From Conidiobolus incongruus B7586 (lineage: Eukaryota > Entomophthoromycota > Entomophthoromycetes > Entomophthorales > Conidiobolaceae), in NCBI GenBank assembly GCA_000697335.1, contig JNEM01013956.1, positions 1 through 12,384 on the forward strand: a stretch of DNA of 12,384 nucleotides. Reading direction: 5' to 3'. Position 1 is the stretch's first letter. Each line of letters opens with the position of its first letter. The notes under the pieces are model-generated. The model had not been told where the DNA came from and searched no databases. It worked only from the letters and a program-made list of their open reading frames with translations. Shown in pieces: positions 1-9,500 of this stretch. Position numbers and translations under genes: made by a program.

Positions 1-162
1 TTAATACTCTAATTATTTTTTTTAATTAACCATTAGAATATTAATAATAGATAATAGTAAAGTTATGGTTATAACATAAAAACTTTATAAAGGATATTTA
101 AAATTTATTGGGAAATTTAATATCATAGTTTATAATAATAGTAAATAATAAATTATATTATT
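1..162. other. AT-rich flank left of the outer element
   Basis: There are no open frames of useful length, RNA gene or recognisable repeat here. Base composition matches the decayed elements to the right. It is probably the sequence the outer retrotransposon inserted into, or older repeat debris. A target-site duplication cannot be tested because the far end of the outer element is lost at an adapter junction. Confidence 0.5.
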
Positions 163-485
163 TAAAGATATTATAAGTGAATAACAACAGTTAAGAGTAA
201 ATAAAACAAATTTTTTAATATTTTAAGAAATATTTGATAACTAAATTTTATAATATTAAAGTATTAACTAATAATAATAAAATATATTAATAATTAGGTT
301 AAAAAGTTTATTTATATCTCTTTGTAATATTAAAGAGAGAGAGAAATATATAAGCATAAGTATATATAGTTAAGTAATTATAAGGTTACTTAAATATAAA
401 TTTATAGATGTTAATAAGATTTAATTTAAATAATCAAGTATTTAATAATAAATTGAAATAAAAGGAAAGTATCAATTAGGTAACA
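163..485 (-). repeat. 3' LTR of the outer element
   Basis: This stretch matches 11469-11771 in the same orientation. Shared blocks include an AATATATTAATAATTAGG stretch, a GAGAGAGA run followed by AAATATATAA, a TATAGTTAAGTAA block, and a final AATTGAAATAAAAGGA. The inner boundary is set at TAACA (485), giving a TGTTA terminus on the minus strand. The outer boundary near 163 is inferred by alignment with the TG at 11469 and may be off by a few bases. The length is about 320 bp. The two copies differ by many transitions and small gaps. Confidence 0.75.
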
Positions 486-1837
486 ATTTTTATAATACTT
501 ATACCCTTTTTAAACTATATTAAATTATTAGCATAGTTTTATTCCCTTTAATATTTTTAATATAAAATAGGTATATATGAATGTTTTTAATTATTTTAAA
601 TAATTCTTAAGTTAACTTAAAACTAAGATAACTTAACTATTTTATAAAATAATAAGGTTTTTTATATTTTGTTTTATATGTAAAAATTGCATCAATATAA
701 TAATTTTTATCCCTTTGATTATTAATAATAAATAATAGGGGTTTTTTAAAATTTTAATCAAAAAACTTATTTTTAAAATAATGATATGGTTTTAACTAAG
801 AGATATAAAAGAATAAATGATATTTATAAGTTTTTAATAATTTTAATTCAAAATATCTAAATTTAAAACTTGTTTTAAGAATATAGAATAATTTAATCTA
901 ATATAGTAAAAGCTTTTGATTTATGTTGTTTCTAGATATTTACTTGATAAAAGATATATCTATTGGATTTAAAAGAATTAAAAACTTAAGTTTATATATA
1001 AGTAGAGTTTTATAGAATTTTGAATAATAATTTTTATTGTATATTTGTTTTAATTTATTTGATATTGAAATTATTTGATAGATTAATTCAAATCTTTCTA
1101 ATTTATCTATAATAAATGCATTGGTAATAATATCTAAGTTAAAGCTGATTAATAAGTTAGGATATTATCTATAATTTATAAAATAAAGAGTTAAATTACT
1201 AAACTAACTTATTAAATTATTATAAGCAAATTATAGATAAAATAAGAGAGATTTTTAATTATCTTAATTAAAGTTAATATAATTTTTAACTATCCCTTTT
1301 AAAGTTTTAATAACTTTTTCTATTAATTTATTTAATTAATAATGGTAAATAATATTAAGCTTTATATTAATATTTATATGTTATATAAAAGTTTTCTGAA
1401 ATTTTAAAGTATATTTAAAGTGCTAACTAGTAATGATAATAATAAATAATTTATATAATAAGATTATCTTCTTAATTAACAAGTTAGCTACTTTAAATAT
1501 TATAATTATTTTATAGGTAGGAATAAAATAAATAAATCTGCTATATAAATCAATAATTATTAAAATATCATTATAGCATTTTTTTAACTTAAATATTTCT
1601 TTAAAGTTATATTTAAGTTTAAGGTATAAATAATAAAGGTAAGGAATTTAATTCATCAATTGCTTTTTTATATTATATTTATTTTATTAACAACTATCAT
1701 AAGTTTTATAATAATTTTTTACTAACTTAATTAATTTTAATATATAATATTTTGCTTGACCTTTATTTATAAGTTTAATTTAATTTTAATATTTACCTAA
1801 TTTATAATTATATTATTGTTTTAAAATCTTTTGTAAA
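486..1837 (-). pseudogene. Outer element: integrase and C-terminal tail, fossil
   Basis: Minus-strand reading across several frames gives recognisable Ty3/Gypsy integrase. The zinc-binding region lies roughly at 1640-1830, and the catalytic core of the DDE (D,D-35-E) class roughly at 1130-1640. The lysine-rich post-core segment that precedes the GPY/F-like domain follows at about 900-1130. The rest, down to 486, would be the C-terminal tail and the 3' untranslated region, where I recognise no further domain. In the living family this enzyme inserts the cDNA into the host genome. The N-terminal side abuts the inner element at 1838, and the upstream RNase H continues at 7537 beyond it. Badly decayed, with many breaks. 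Confidence 0.7.
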
Positions 1838-2229
1838 CATAGTAATAAATATTAATATAGTATAGAGGAAGACTTAATATAAAAATAATATGACATAGAA
1901 TATTATACTATAATATGGTTGTATTGTGCAAATATAAACAAAGTTTAATTAAGCTTTAAATTGGGATGAGTCACTAATATATTAAGATTTATATTAGGTA
2001 ATGCTAATATATTATAATATTGCTAGAATATAGTTTCAATTTTAGAAATAATAAATAAGATAAGAAATAATAAGAATTAAGAAAAAAAAGTAAAACCTAG
2101 TTTATTAGATAATTCAATATTATTTATATAATTAATTTAGTTATAAAAGTATAAATTAATTATATAATTTATAGTTAATTAAATTATAAAAAAATATAAA
2201 TAAGAATTTAAAAAACTAATCTCTTAATA
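1838..2229 (-). repeat. 3' LTR of the inner element
   Basis: This is a close match to 7129-7536 and, inverted, to 8518-8924. Shared blocks include AAGTTTAATTAAGCTT, a TATATTAAGA block and CCTAGTTTATTA. The inner edge is sharp at CTCTTAATA (2229), matching CTCTTAACA in the better-preserved solo LTR. The outer edge is unclear. Alignment fades near 1838, about 15 bases short of the expected TG/CA terminus, either through a small loss or local rearrangement. Confidence 0.85.
2124..2167. other. LTR stem-loop, copy in the inner 3' LTR
   Basis: A perfect 16-bp inverted repeat (TTATATAATTAATTTA and its complement) surrounds a 12-base loop. The same structure is in the other two LTR copies. It lies near the U3 start, reading the LTR from its TGTTAAGAG end. 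Confidence 0.7.
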
Positions 2230-2236
2230 CTCCCCT
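2230..2236 (-). promoter_or_regulatory. Polypurine tract (plus-strand primer site) of the inner element
   Basis: On the minus strand the bases AGGGGAG lie directly against the start of the LTR (TATTAAGAG). A purine run immediately upstream of the 3' LTR is where LTR elements prime second-strand DNA synthesis. In a region with almost no G or C runs it stands out, and it independently fixes the element's orientation as minus. It is short, and its upstream part may have decayed. Confidence 0.65.
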
Positions 2237-2840
2237 AATAAATTTTTTAAAAAAGACATACTTTTTAGATTTTTATAAAAAAATATAATAAGCTAAGATA
2301 TTTTTAATATTTTCTAAAGGTTTTTATATAACTTTCTCAATAAGATAACCTATTTATTTTATATAGAAATAAAGTTTATTCCTAATAGATTTAAATTTAA
2401 TTATGTAATTAATATAGTATTTTTTTTCTTAATTTTAATTAATAATTAGACCTAGTTTTAAAGTTTTTAATTGATTAAAAAAATGTTAAGATCTTTAAAA
2501 TAAGGTTTGATTTTAGATATATAAAAGGTAAAGTTGATCCTCAAAGTTAAAAATAATTCCAAGGTAATATTTTCAAAATTTAAATTAATAAATTAAATTT
2601 TATAAGGATTATAATATAATAGTATGTATTTTAGATTTAAGCTAGATTTAAGTAAGGTAAGTTTAAGGGTAAATCATTCTAAATATATAAATATACTAGT
2701 TTTATATTTAAAAGGATTTCTAAATAATTTTAAATATTATTATTCTATAATCTTTTAATTTTCTTTTAAGTTAAATTGAATAAGGGAATTAATATATTTG
2801 ATATTAGATTAAAATTTAACAATATTTAAAAATAAGCTAA
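2237..2840 (-). pseudogene. Inner element: integrase C-terminal region with possible chromodomain, fossil
   Basis: Reading the minus strand downstream of the integrase core, about 2520-2780 resembles the segment that in Ty3/Gypsy integrases holds the conserved stretch ending in a histidine-rich 'HPVFHVSLL'-like motif. About 2290-2480 then looks like a short basic and aromatic segment of the size and position of a chromodomain. In chromoviruses this domain directs insertion toward marked heterochromatin. The resemblance is only a pattern read from a heavily altered sequence, and the chromodomain call is weak. The region ends close to the polypurine tract, as expected for the end of pol. Confidence 0.4.
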
Positions 2841-3640
2841 TTTAAAGTTTTAAAGCAATTATTAAGTTAATATATTTATTATAATTAATAAAATAAAACC
2901 TAAAACCTGTTGATTAATTAATAAAAGGGTAGAATAAATATTAAAGTTGATAGATATATATATCTTAATTTAATTAATTAATATTAATATAAGCTTTAAT
3001 TATTTACTTTAAGATTTTAATAATTCTTGTAATAAGTTTATTAGTTTAATAATAATTAATAGTAAATATAACTAGATTAATCTTGAAGAAAAAAAATAGT
3101 AACTTTTAAAATTAAGAGATGAATTATATATCTCTATCAAATATAATAGTTTGTAGAATTTTATAATAGGTAAAGATATTAAAAAAATAGTTATATAACA
3201 TCCTTAGCTATAGAAATTTTAAAACAAAAAATAAAATAAATATATTTAAAAAATGAATTAATTACAATTAGTAAGTTATTATAACTAGTTATTCATTTAA
3301 GAATTTCCATAAAATTAAGTTAGATTTGTTATTAAATTTTATTAAAAACTTATAAAGGAATAAATTTACCATATTTTAATTAGGTATTATATTTAATTCT
3401 TTAATATATATCATAGGTATTAGTGTATTTCTAAACTAATTTAACTAAAGAAAGCTAGTAATATCTTATTTTAATTCTCTCAACAATTTTTAATTATTTT
3501 TAATATCTTTTAATAAGTAAATTATAATATTTACTAAATATTACTTGTTAAATCTAAAGAATATTAAAGACTTATTAATAATATTTTATAATATAGTAAG
3601 TCATTAATGATTTTAAATCTTTTAACATATTTTAATTAGT
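2840..3640 (-). pseudogene. Inner element: integrase zinc-binding and catalytic core, fossil
   Basis: Minus-strand frames show the Ty3/Gypsy integrase pattern. The pre-integrase segment and zinc-binding region are at about 3400-3640. The DDE core is at about 2950-3400, including the region around the second catalytic aspartate (near 3120-3140) and the following helix typical of 'TERVNQ' integrases. A 'W..LLPLAEFAYN'-like stretch follows at about 2850-2950. The intact family enzyme joins the cDNA ends to host DNA. Matches are spread over several frames with many breaks. Confidence 0.7.
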
Positions 3641-4560
3641 TTTTTAATAATTTAAAGAGTTCTTCTTTGATCAAAATAAAGAAATTATTATTTAGTAATA
3701 TTTTTTAAAATAATTTAATAAATTTTTTATTTCTTTCATTAATAATTATTAAGTTAATATTTGCTGGGTTTTTATAATTAGAATAAAAGGATAAATATGT
3801 AAAACTTTTTAACAAAATATCTATAATATAATTTTATTAACCTAAGAGATATTAGATAAAGAAAAGATAAGCTTAGATAGTTTTAATCTATTTAACTTAT
3901 CTTTTTAATAAATACTTTTAAGTATTTAAGTAAATAAGTAATTTATAATTTATAAATATTAAGAAAAGGTTATAAAATAAGAAATGCAAATGAATTTTAA
4001 TTATTTCTACTAAAGTAAAAAATTTTTACTTATAGATTAGGTATTTTAATTCAACTAGTTTTATTTTTCTTAACTAAAAAGTTATAAGCTTTAAAATAAT
4101 ATTTACAAGGTTAAACTTAACTTATTCTCTTTTATTTATTATTTTATCTTATAGTTAAAAAATAAAATATAAATTAAATTTAAATTAAGTTAATTATTTA
4201 TTAATTACAAAAGAATTAGAGTTAGTAAAAATAATAATAGATAGTTTAAAATTAAAAATAAATAAAGCAAGAGCATTAATAATATAGAAAATTAAAATAT
4301 TTATGTAAAAAATAAATAATAGGGTTTATTTAAAAAAAGAGTTTTTTCTTAAGAAATTAGTTAGAGAAGTTATAAGCTCAATAAAAAAATCAATGAAATC
4401 TTTAAAATAATTTAATAATCTAAGTATAAATATAAGCTAATCTTTATTTTTAAATATAGTAAAAATTTTTATACTATTAAGTTTAGTTAAATTAATATTA
4501 ATTTCTTAAGCAAAAACAATAAAACTATAGAAAAAGATAAAAAAGACATTAAAAATATAT
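3640..4560 (-). pseudogene. Inner element: RNase H region and linker, fossil
   Basis: This lies between the RT and integrase of the same element on the minus strand. At about 4380-4500 there is a segment resembling the connection that follows RT in Ty3/Gypsy elements. The stretch near 3800-3850 looks like the 'LPGK.N..ADALSR' end of RNase H, followed by the linker to integrase. In the living family this domain removes RNA from the RNA:DNA hybrid during reverse transcription. The central part is too altered for the catalytic residues to be placed with confidence. Confidence 0.55.
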
Positions 4561-5180
4561 TTTGATAATTTTATAAATAATTTATATCCTTGAATAATTT
4601 ATAAGATTTAATTAACATGTTAAATATATTCTTCTTTAGTTTTTAAATAAATTAAAATATTATTAAAGCAAGTAATAATAAAGTTATTAAAAACAAGGTT
4701 AAAAAGGGAATTGATAAATTAAGTAAAAATTACCAGGGTATTATATAATCTAAAGTTTATAATAATAAATTTATAATAACTTGATAAAATATTAAAAATA
4801 ATTAAAGGAATAAAATTTTCTTTAACTTTAATATTTTAATAATTATTTCTAACATTTAACTTAGTGAATATAATGGATTTAAGTAGTTTATCTTTAATAT
4901 CATATAGGTTTAATAATAAAGTTTTATCTTTAATAATTTTAGAGTTTAAAATATACCTATCAATATATAATTTTTAACTATCATTAACCTTTTGTATAAA
5001 GAAAATAAAAGATTTTTATAATGAGGAAGAAGATTTAATATATTTATTTTCAAGTAGTTTTTAGATTTCTTTTTTTAAAATTTAGTATTGTTTAAGAAAT
5101 AAATAGTAAATAGGTTTTAAATATAGTTGAATACTTAAAAGAAGTTTAATTTTATGATTAATATTATATTTAAAAGATAA
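4560..5180 (-). pseudogene. Inner element: reverse transcriptase, fossil
   Basis: This is the clearest domain of the window. Minus-strand reading from about 5040 down to 4600 gives the Ty3/Gypsy RT pattern in order: the 'PSSSP...LF..K' opening (about 5000-5040), the 'YR.LN..T..' block (about 4930-4970), the 'FTKLDLR..Y' block (about 4850-4880), the 'MPFGL.NAP..FQ' block (about 4700-4760) and the 'DDIL.YS' region (about 4640-4670). The intact enzyme copies element RNA into DNA in a cytoplasmic capsid. The domain carries numerous breaks and RIP-like replacements and is non-functional. Identification as Ty3/Gypsy is firm from block order and spacing; the subfamily is not resolved. Confidence 0.8.
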
Positions 5181-5449
5181 TCTACTTATAAGTTTAAAAA
5201 TAATTAGTAAATTAACTCACTATATTATATAAAAAATAGTTATTAAATATAATTTTATTAAAATCAACAGATAAAATATTAATAAATGAATAGTAAACAA
5301 ATATATGTCTTTATAGATTATTAAGATTTTTAATTAGTTTTTTATATTGGTTTTTGTTTATAATAATCAAATTATTTATTATAATTGTAGAGTTAGTGTT
5401 AAATTAAGTATTTGGTAGTTTAATAATAAGGTAATATAAATTTTTTAAG

Positions 5450-5860
5450 ATTAATTCTATTAATTTTTTTTAGAATATAAAAGAAATAAATTTGTAGCTT
5501 TTTAGATTAAAATTTATAGATAAAAAACTATGGTATTTAAACTAATTTTAACTTAGTATAAAATTATAACTAATGTTACCAACTAAAAATTTAATATATT
5601 AGGAGTAGTTAGAAAATAGTAATAAGTATCTAAATATAATATCAAGTGTTTATTCTATTAAATTACTAATATATTTATTTATTAAGCTGCTTTTTTAAAT
5701 AGATAAACATAATTTTATAACAATAGAAAAAAATATAATAAAATTAAAACAACTAGAGTTAGTTAAAATATTAATAAGTATATCTATAAATTATCTAGTT
5801 AAAACAAATAATAAAATAATAATTAAAGGTAAAAAATTATAAGATAAATTAGTTACTAGA
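5450..5860 (-). pseudogene. Inner element: aspartic protease region, fossil
   Basis: The position between the gag zinc knuckle and RT is where Ty3/Gypsy elements keep their retropepsin-like protease, which cuts Gag and Gag-Pol. At about 5740-5780 on the minus strand a short stretch resembles the 'LIDSG.T.NFI' active-site loop. Nothing else in the region is distinctive. The call rests mainly on position plus that one motif-like stretch. The stretch from 5180 to 5450 would be the protease-RT linker. Confidence 0.45.
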
Positions 5861-6059
5861 ATATTTTTAGTTTTTAATAGTTTAATTAACTAGATTTCTT
5901 TAGTATATAAAATTTAATTTATAGAAACATTAGCTTATTAGAACTTTTGTAGATTATATTAGAATCTGTTAATTAATTATAAAAGAATTGATTTTAAGGT
6001 TATATTAATATTATTTAAGTTTGATTTGTGGTTGGTAGATTAAAATAGTTAAGAATTAA

Positions 6060-6140
6060 ATAGATATTGCTTTTTAAAGGGATATTTATTAGCTTTAAAA
6101 TTAACTTAAGTTTTTTAACAATAATAGCAACTTTTATTTA
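6060..6140 (-). pseudogene. Inner element: Gag CCHC zinc knuckle, fossil
   Basis: On the minus strand a Cys-Tyr-Tyr-Cys start is followed, at the spacing of a retroviral-type zinc knuckle (C-x2-C-x4-H-x4-C), by basic residues and a Lys-rich tail. In Ty3/Gypsy elements this nucleocapsid motif binds the element RNA and marks the end of gag. Its position, about 1 kb from the 5' LTR and upstream of protease and RT, fits. Confidence 0.6.
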
Positions 6141-7128
6141 TTTTTAAATAAGCTTTAGCTTCTTTACTAAAGGTTTTCTCATAAAGTTTTAAAATAAAAA
6201 CATTTATTATTTGAAATTTAAGTAGGTTAAAATAAGTTTTAAATGATTAATTCTTAAATTAAAAAAATTTTATTATAGAGTAAAAGATATCATCAACTAT
6301 AATTACTATATTATAAAGGTTAAAAAAAGATATATTATTAAAATATTTCTTGTTAACTAATTAAAATTTTACTTGAGGATTAAGGTATTATAGTAACTTG
6401 TAAATTTATTCTTTTTTAGTGATATTTAATATATTTAAACATATCTCATTGAATTTCTCAATTAATTATCTTATAGAAGTTTTTTTTAAGTTAAGAAAGC
6501 TTTTCACTTATTAATTAAGTTTAATCTTTTAGATAATATCTTTTTTTAAAGGCTTTTTCTAATTATTTAAAAGTTTATATTTTTGTAATAGGTTATCATC
6601 TTAAAAACTTTTTAGGATTAAGTTTATAATAAATTAACTATTAAACATAAATAGATTTTTCTAAAAAAATAGTTAATTTAAAGATATTCTTTAAATCTTT
6701 ATTAAGAATTAAATTATAATAATTTTTTATATTTTGAAAATAGTTTTTAAACTTGTAAAAGTTTTTAAAATATTATAAGTAGTTAATTTTTCTTTAAAAA
6801 TACTAAAGAAATAGTTTAATATATGAACTATAGTAAAGTAACTAGTTTGTTATATTTAAGCTTTTTGAGTTGTGTTTTTCTTAACTAAAAGTTATTTAAT
6901 ATAAACTTTTTAAAGTACAATAAACTTTTAAAGATTAAAATCTTAGATTTATTGAGTAATTAAATTACTATCATTATTAAAATAATATAAAGGTATTTTT
7001 TCAGTAATATTATAGTATATAGTGTTAAATTTAAATAAAATAAATTATAAATAAAATTTAAAATAGTAATAAATAGATTTAATATAGATAATTATTAGTT
7101 TCTAATAGGTTTTTAATAGTTTTATTAT
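6140..7128 (-). pseudogene. Inner element: gag and 5' leader, fossil
   Basis: About 1 kb lies between the 5' LTR and the zinc knuckle, the usual space for a leader plus the matrix/capsid part of gag. I see no long open frame and no capsid motif I can name, so the call is by position. A primer-binding site should lie directly inside the 5' LTR, just below 7128 on this strand. The sequence there is too altered to match to a tRNA 3' end. Confidence 0.45.
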
Positions 7129-7536
7129 TGCTACTATATAAGTATAATAGTAAATACTAATATAATATAGAGGAAAACTTAATATAAAAATAATATAACA
7201 TAAAATATTATACTATAATATAGTTATAACATGTAAATATAAACAGAGTTTAATTAAGCTTCAAATTAAGATGAGTTACTGATATATTAAGAACTATATT
7301 AGATAGTGCTTATATATTATAATATTGATAAAATATAGTTTTAATCTTAAAAATAATTAAAAAGATAAAAAATAGTAAGAATTAAGAGAAATAAGAAAAA
7401 CCTAGTTTATTAAATAGTTTAATCCTATTTATATAATTAATTTAATTATAAAAGTATCAATTAATTATATAATTTATAATTAATTGAATTATATAGCAAT
7501 ATATATATAAGAATTTAGAGAACTAGTTTTTTAATA
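7129..7536 (-). repeat. 5' LTR of the inner element
   Basis: The LTR is 408 bp, directly repeated at 1838-2229 and inverted at 8518-8924. Its boundaries follow from alignment with the solo LTR, with TG at 7129 and TTAATA at 7536. It is the most AT-shifted of the three copies. It carries the same conserved stem-loop (7429-7472). Confidence 0.87.
7429..7472. other. LTR stem-loop, copy in the inner 5' LTR
   Basis: A 16-bp inverted repeat with a 12-base loop, with one unpaired position in this copy. It is at the same place in the LTR as the stem-loops at 2124-2167 and 8580-8623. Confidence 0.65.
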
Positions 7537-8517
7537 ATTTTAATTAAAAGTTAAAGACTTTTAAAATATATAACTTATTATATTTATATAACAAACTATT
7601 TAATATTTAAAATCTTTTATATTGTAAAAACTTTTTCTTATTATTTTTTTATATCTTAATTTTAATCCTCAAATAAAAATTATCATATTATAAATTTTTT
7701 TAAAATATAATAAAAGTTTTTATTATTGAAGATGATAATTGTTGAGTTAGTTTTAATATATTTTTTATATATATTACACACTAGTATATAAATTAAATTT
7801 TTACTCAATATATCTATAATCTTATTTTATTTACCAAGAAGGTATTTAATTAAAAATAAATATTTTTAGATATATTTTATCTATTTGATCTATTTTTTAT
7901 ATAAGTGTTTTTGTTAATTTAAGTAAATCAATGATTTATAATTGTTTAAATATAAAAGCTTCTAATAAAATAACTAAAAACTAAACTTTTTTAAATTTCT
8001 ATTAATATAAGTATTTCTTGCTTATGTACAAGATAATTTTGTTTAGTAAACATTAATTTTTTAAAATATAATATTAAAGGTTTTAGATTTAAATATTTAA
8101 AAACCTTTTGGTGCTTAGTTACCCTTTTTGAATTTGAATAATGATTGTATTATTTAAAATATTTAATAATTTTATTTTGTGTTATTTAATTTCTTATGAT
8201 ATAGGTAGATATATTTGTGAATATAATTATTAATAATTTAAGATTAAATATAGCAAATATTAAAGTTATTAAAATTTTTTAGATTAGTGTATAAAAAGAA
8301 AAAATTTCATTAGGGGTTTAATTAAATAATATTTTTTTCTTTAATAAGTTAAATATAAAACTAGTAAGTTTAATAAATATTAGAATATAATTTTTAAAAT
8401 ATATAACTAATCTTAAAAAAGCTATTATTTAATATTTACAAATAAAGATGATAATATTGTATAATTTTTAAAGTTTTACTAAGTTAATAGAAATTCCTTT
8501 AAAAGAGATAATATAAT
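7537..8517 (-). pseudogene. Outer element: RT-RNase H connection and RNase H, fossil
   Basis: On the minus strand, about 8300-8500 resembles the 'FLG..NYYR.FI..FS.IA.PLT.LLKK' connection that follows RT in Ty3/Gypsy. From about 8080 down to 7780 the RNase H pattern follows: 'Y..HEKE.LA...AL..W..YL', then 'F.V.TDH..L', then 'R..RW...L..F.F.I.Y.PGK.N..AD.LSR'. The remaining ~220 bases to 7537 are the linker toward integrase, which resumes at 1837 beyond the inner element. That continuity is the main evidence that the inner element split this one. Many breaks. Confidence 0.7.
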
Positions 8518-8924
8518 TGTTAAGAGACTAGCTCTCTAAATTCTTATATATATTTTTATATAATTCAACTAACTATAAATTATATAATTAATTTATACTT
8601 TTATAGCTAAATTAATTATATAAATAATATTGAATTATCTAATAAACTAGGTTCCTCTTTTTTCTCTCAATTCTTATTATTTCTTATCTTTTTTATTATT
8701 TCTAATATTAAAACTACATCCTGTCAATACTATAGTATATTGGCACTACTTGATATAAATCTTAATATATCAATGACCTACCCCAGTTCAAAGCTTAATT
8801 AAACTTTGTTTATATTTGTATACTACAGCCATATTATAATACCATGTTTTGTGTCACATTATTCTGATATTAAGTCTTCCTTTGTATTATATTGGTATTT
8901 ACCACTATACTTATAATAACCACA
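8518..8924 (+). repeat. Solo LTR of the inner-element family, inverted and less decayed
   Basis: This 407-bp stretch starts TGTTAAGAG and ends AACCACA, the TG...CA ends of an LTR. It matches 1838-2229 and 7129-7536 in reverse complement, so it points opposite to the inner element. No internal element sequence adjoins it. On both sides lies pol of the outer element, RT to the right and RNase H connection to the left. It keeps many more C and G bases than its two relatives (for example CTACCCCAGTTCAAAGC and CCATGTTTTGTGTCAC). It is the best guide to the original LTR. The flanking 5-mers (ATAAT and AAATA) do not match, so no target-site duplication is visible. Confidence 0.9.
8580..8623. other. 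LTR stem-loop, copy in the solo LTR
   Basis: A perfect 16-bp inverted repeat (8580-8595 and 8608-8623) with a 12-base loop, about 62 bases from the TGTTAAG end of the LTR. It is conserved at the same place in the other two copies. Confidence 0.75.
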
Positions 8925-9500
8925 AAATAAGATAGATAAAGTAATAAAAATATATTTAGAGAGTTTTACTAATAATTAATTTTAGTTGAGTATTTATAAA
9001 ATAATTTTTATATATGAGATATAATGATTTAAAATTTTAAATAAATTAAGATATTATTTAAATAGTATATAACAAAGTTACTATAATACTTATTAAATAA
9101 ACAATTTTAAGTTTTATAAATATAATAAGTATATTATAAAATTTAAAATTTATAACTTTAAATTTATAATATTTTAATATATAATAAAAAGTATTTAAAA
9201 GAATATTTTATTTATTAATTAAAATATTATAATAGCTATTCTTAAGATTTATTTTAGTAAAGTAGTTTATATTTAAGAATTTATCTCTAATTTCATTTAA
9301 ATTAAATAAAGAAGTTTTATCTTTAATTGTTTTATTATTAATAATTTTATTATTAATATAAAATCTCTAACCTCTATTATGTTTTTTAATAAAAAAACTA
9401 GTGAACTTTAAATGCTTATAAAAAGTTATATAAAGTTTAATTCCAATAGTCTATTTATTTCTTTATATAAAATTTTATATTATTTAAGAGAAATGTGATA
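8925..9500 (-). pseudogene. Outer element: reverse transcriptase, fossil
   Basis: On the minus strand, about 9445 down to 9210 gives RT blocks in the Ty3/Gypsy order: the 'F..PVLF.KK..G..R...DYR.LN..T.KD' opening, then the 'L..EIRDKL....YFTK.DL...Y..I' block. The 'F.VMPFGL.NAP' neighbourhood follows near 9100-9150 in weaker form. The fingers' start, with its run-up from the protease linker, is at about 9440-9540. The domain stops at the solo LTR and continues beyond it at 8517. It is clearly a different sequence from the RT at 4560-5180, so it belongs to another family. Many breaks, non-functional. Confidence 0.7.

Larger units (their letters stand above)
1838..7536 (-). mobile_element. Inner Ty3/Gypsy LTR retrotransposon, full-length-looking but decayed fossil
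   Basis: Two direct repeats of about 392 and 408 bp bound a 4.9-kb interior, for a total of about 5.7 kb. On the minus strand the interior reads gag with a zinc knuckle, protease, RT, RNase H, integrase, a possible chromodomain-like tail and a polypurine tract beside the 3' LTR. This is the full part list and order of a Ty3/Gypsy element, possibly a chromovirus. Its LTRs are unrelated to those of the outer element, so it is a different family. It sits inside the outer pol region and must have inserted later. Every coding domain carries multiple breaks of RIP-like type. No clean target-site duplication could be recognised at the outer ends. Confidence 0.87.

Noticed and set aside
607-620. 14-bp palindrome TTAAGTTAACTTAA
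   Set aside because: Short A/T palindromes of this kind are expected by chance at this base composition, and nothing nearby gives it a role.
163-7536. CRISPR-like or satellite array from the repeated blocks
   Set aside because: The repeats are two pairs of long LTRs plus one solo copy, not short regularly spaced units.
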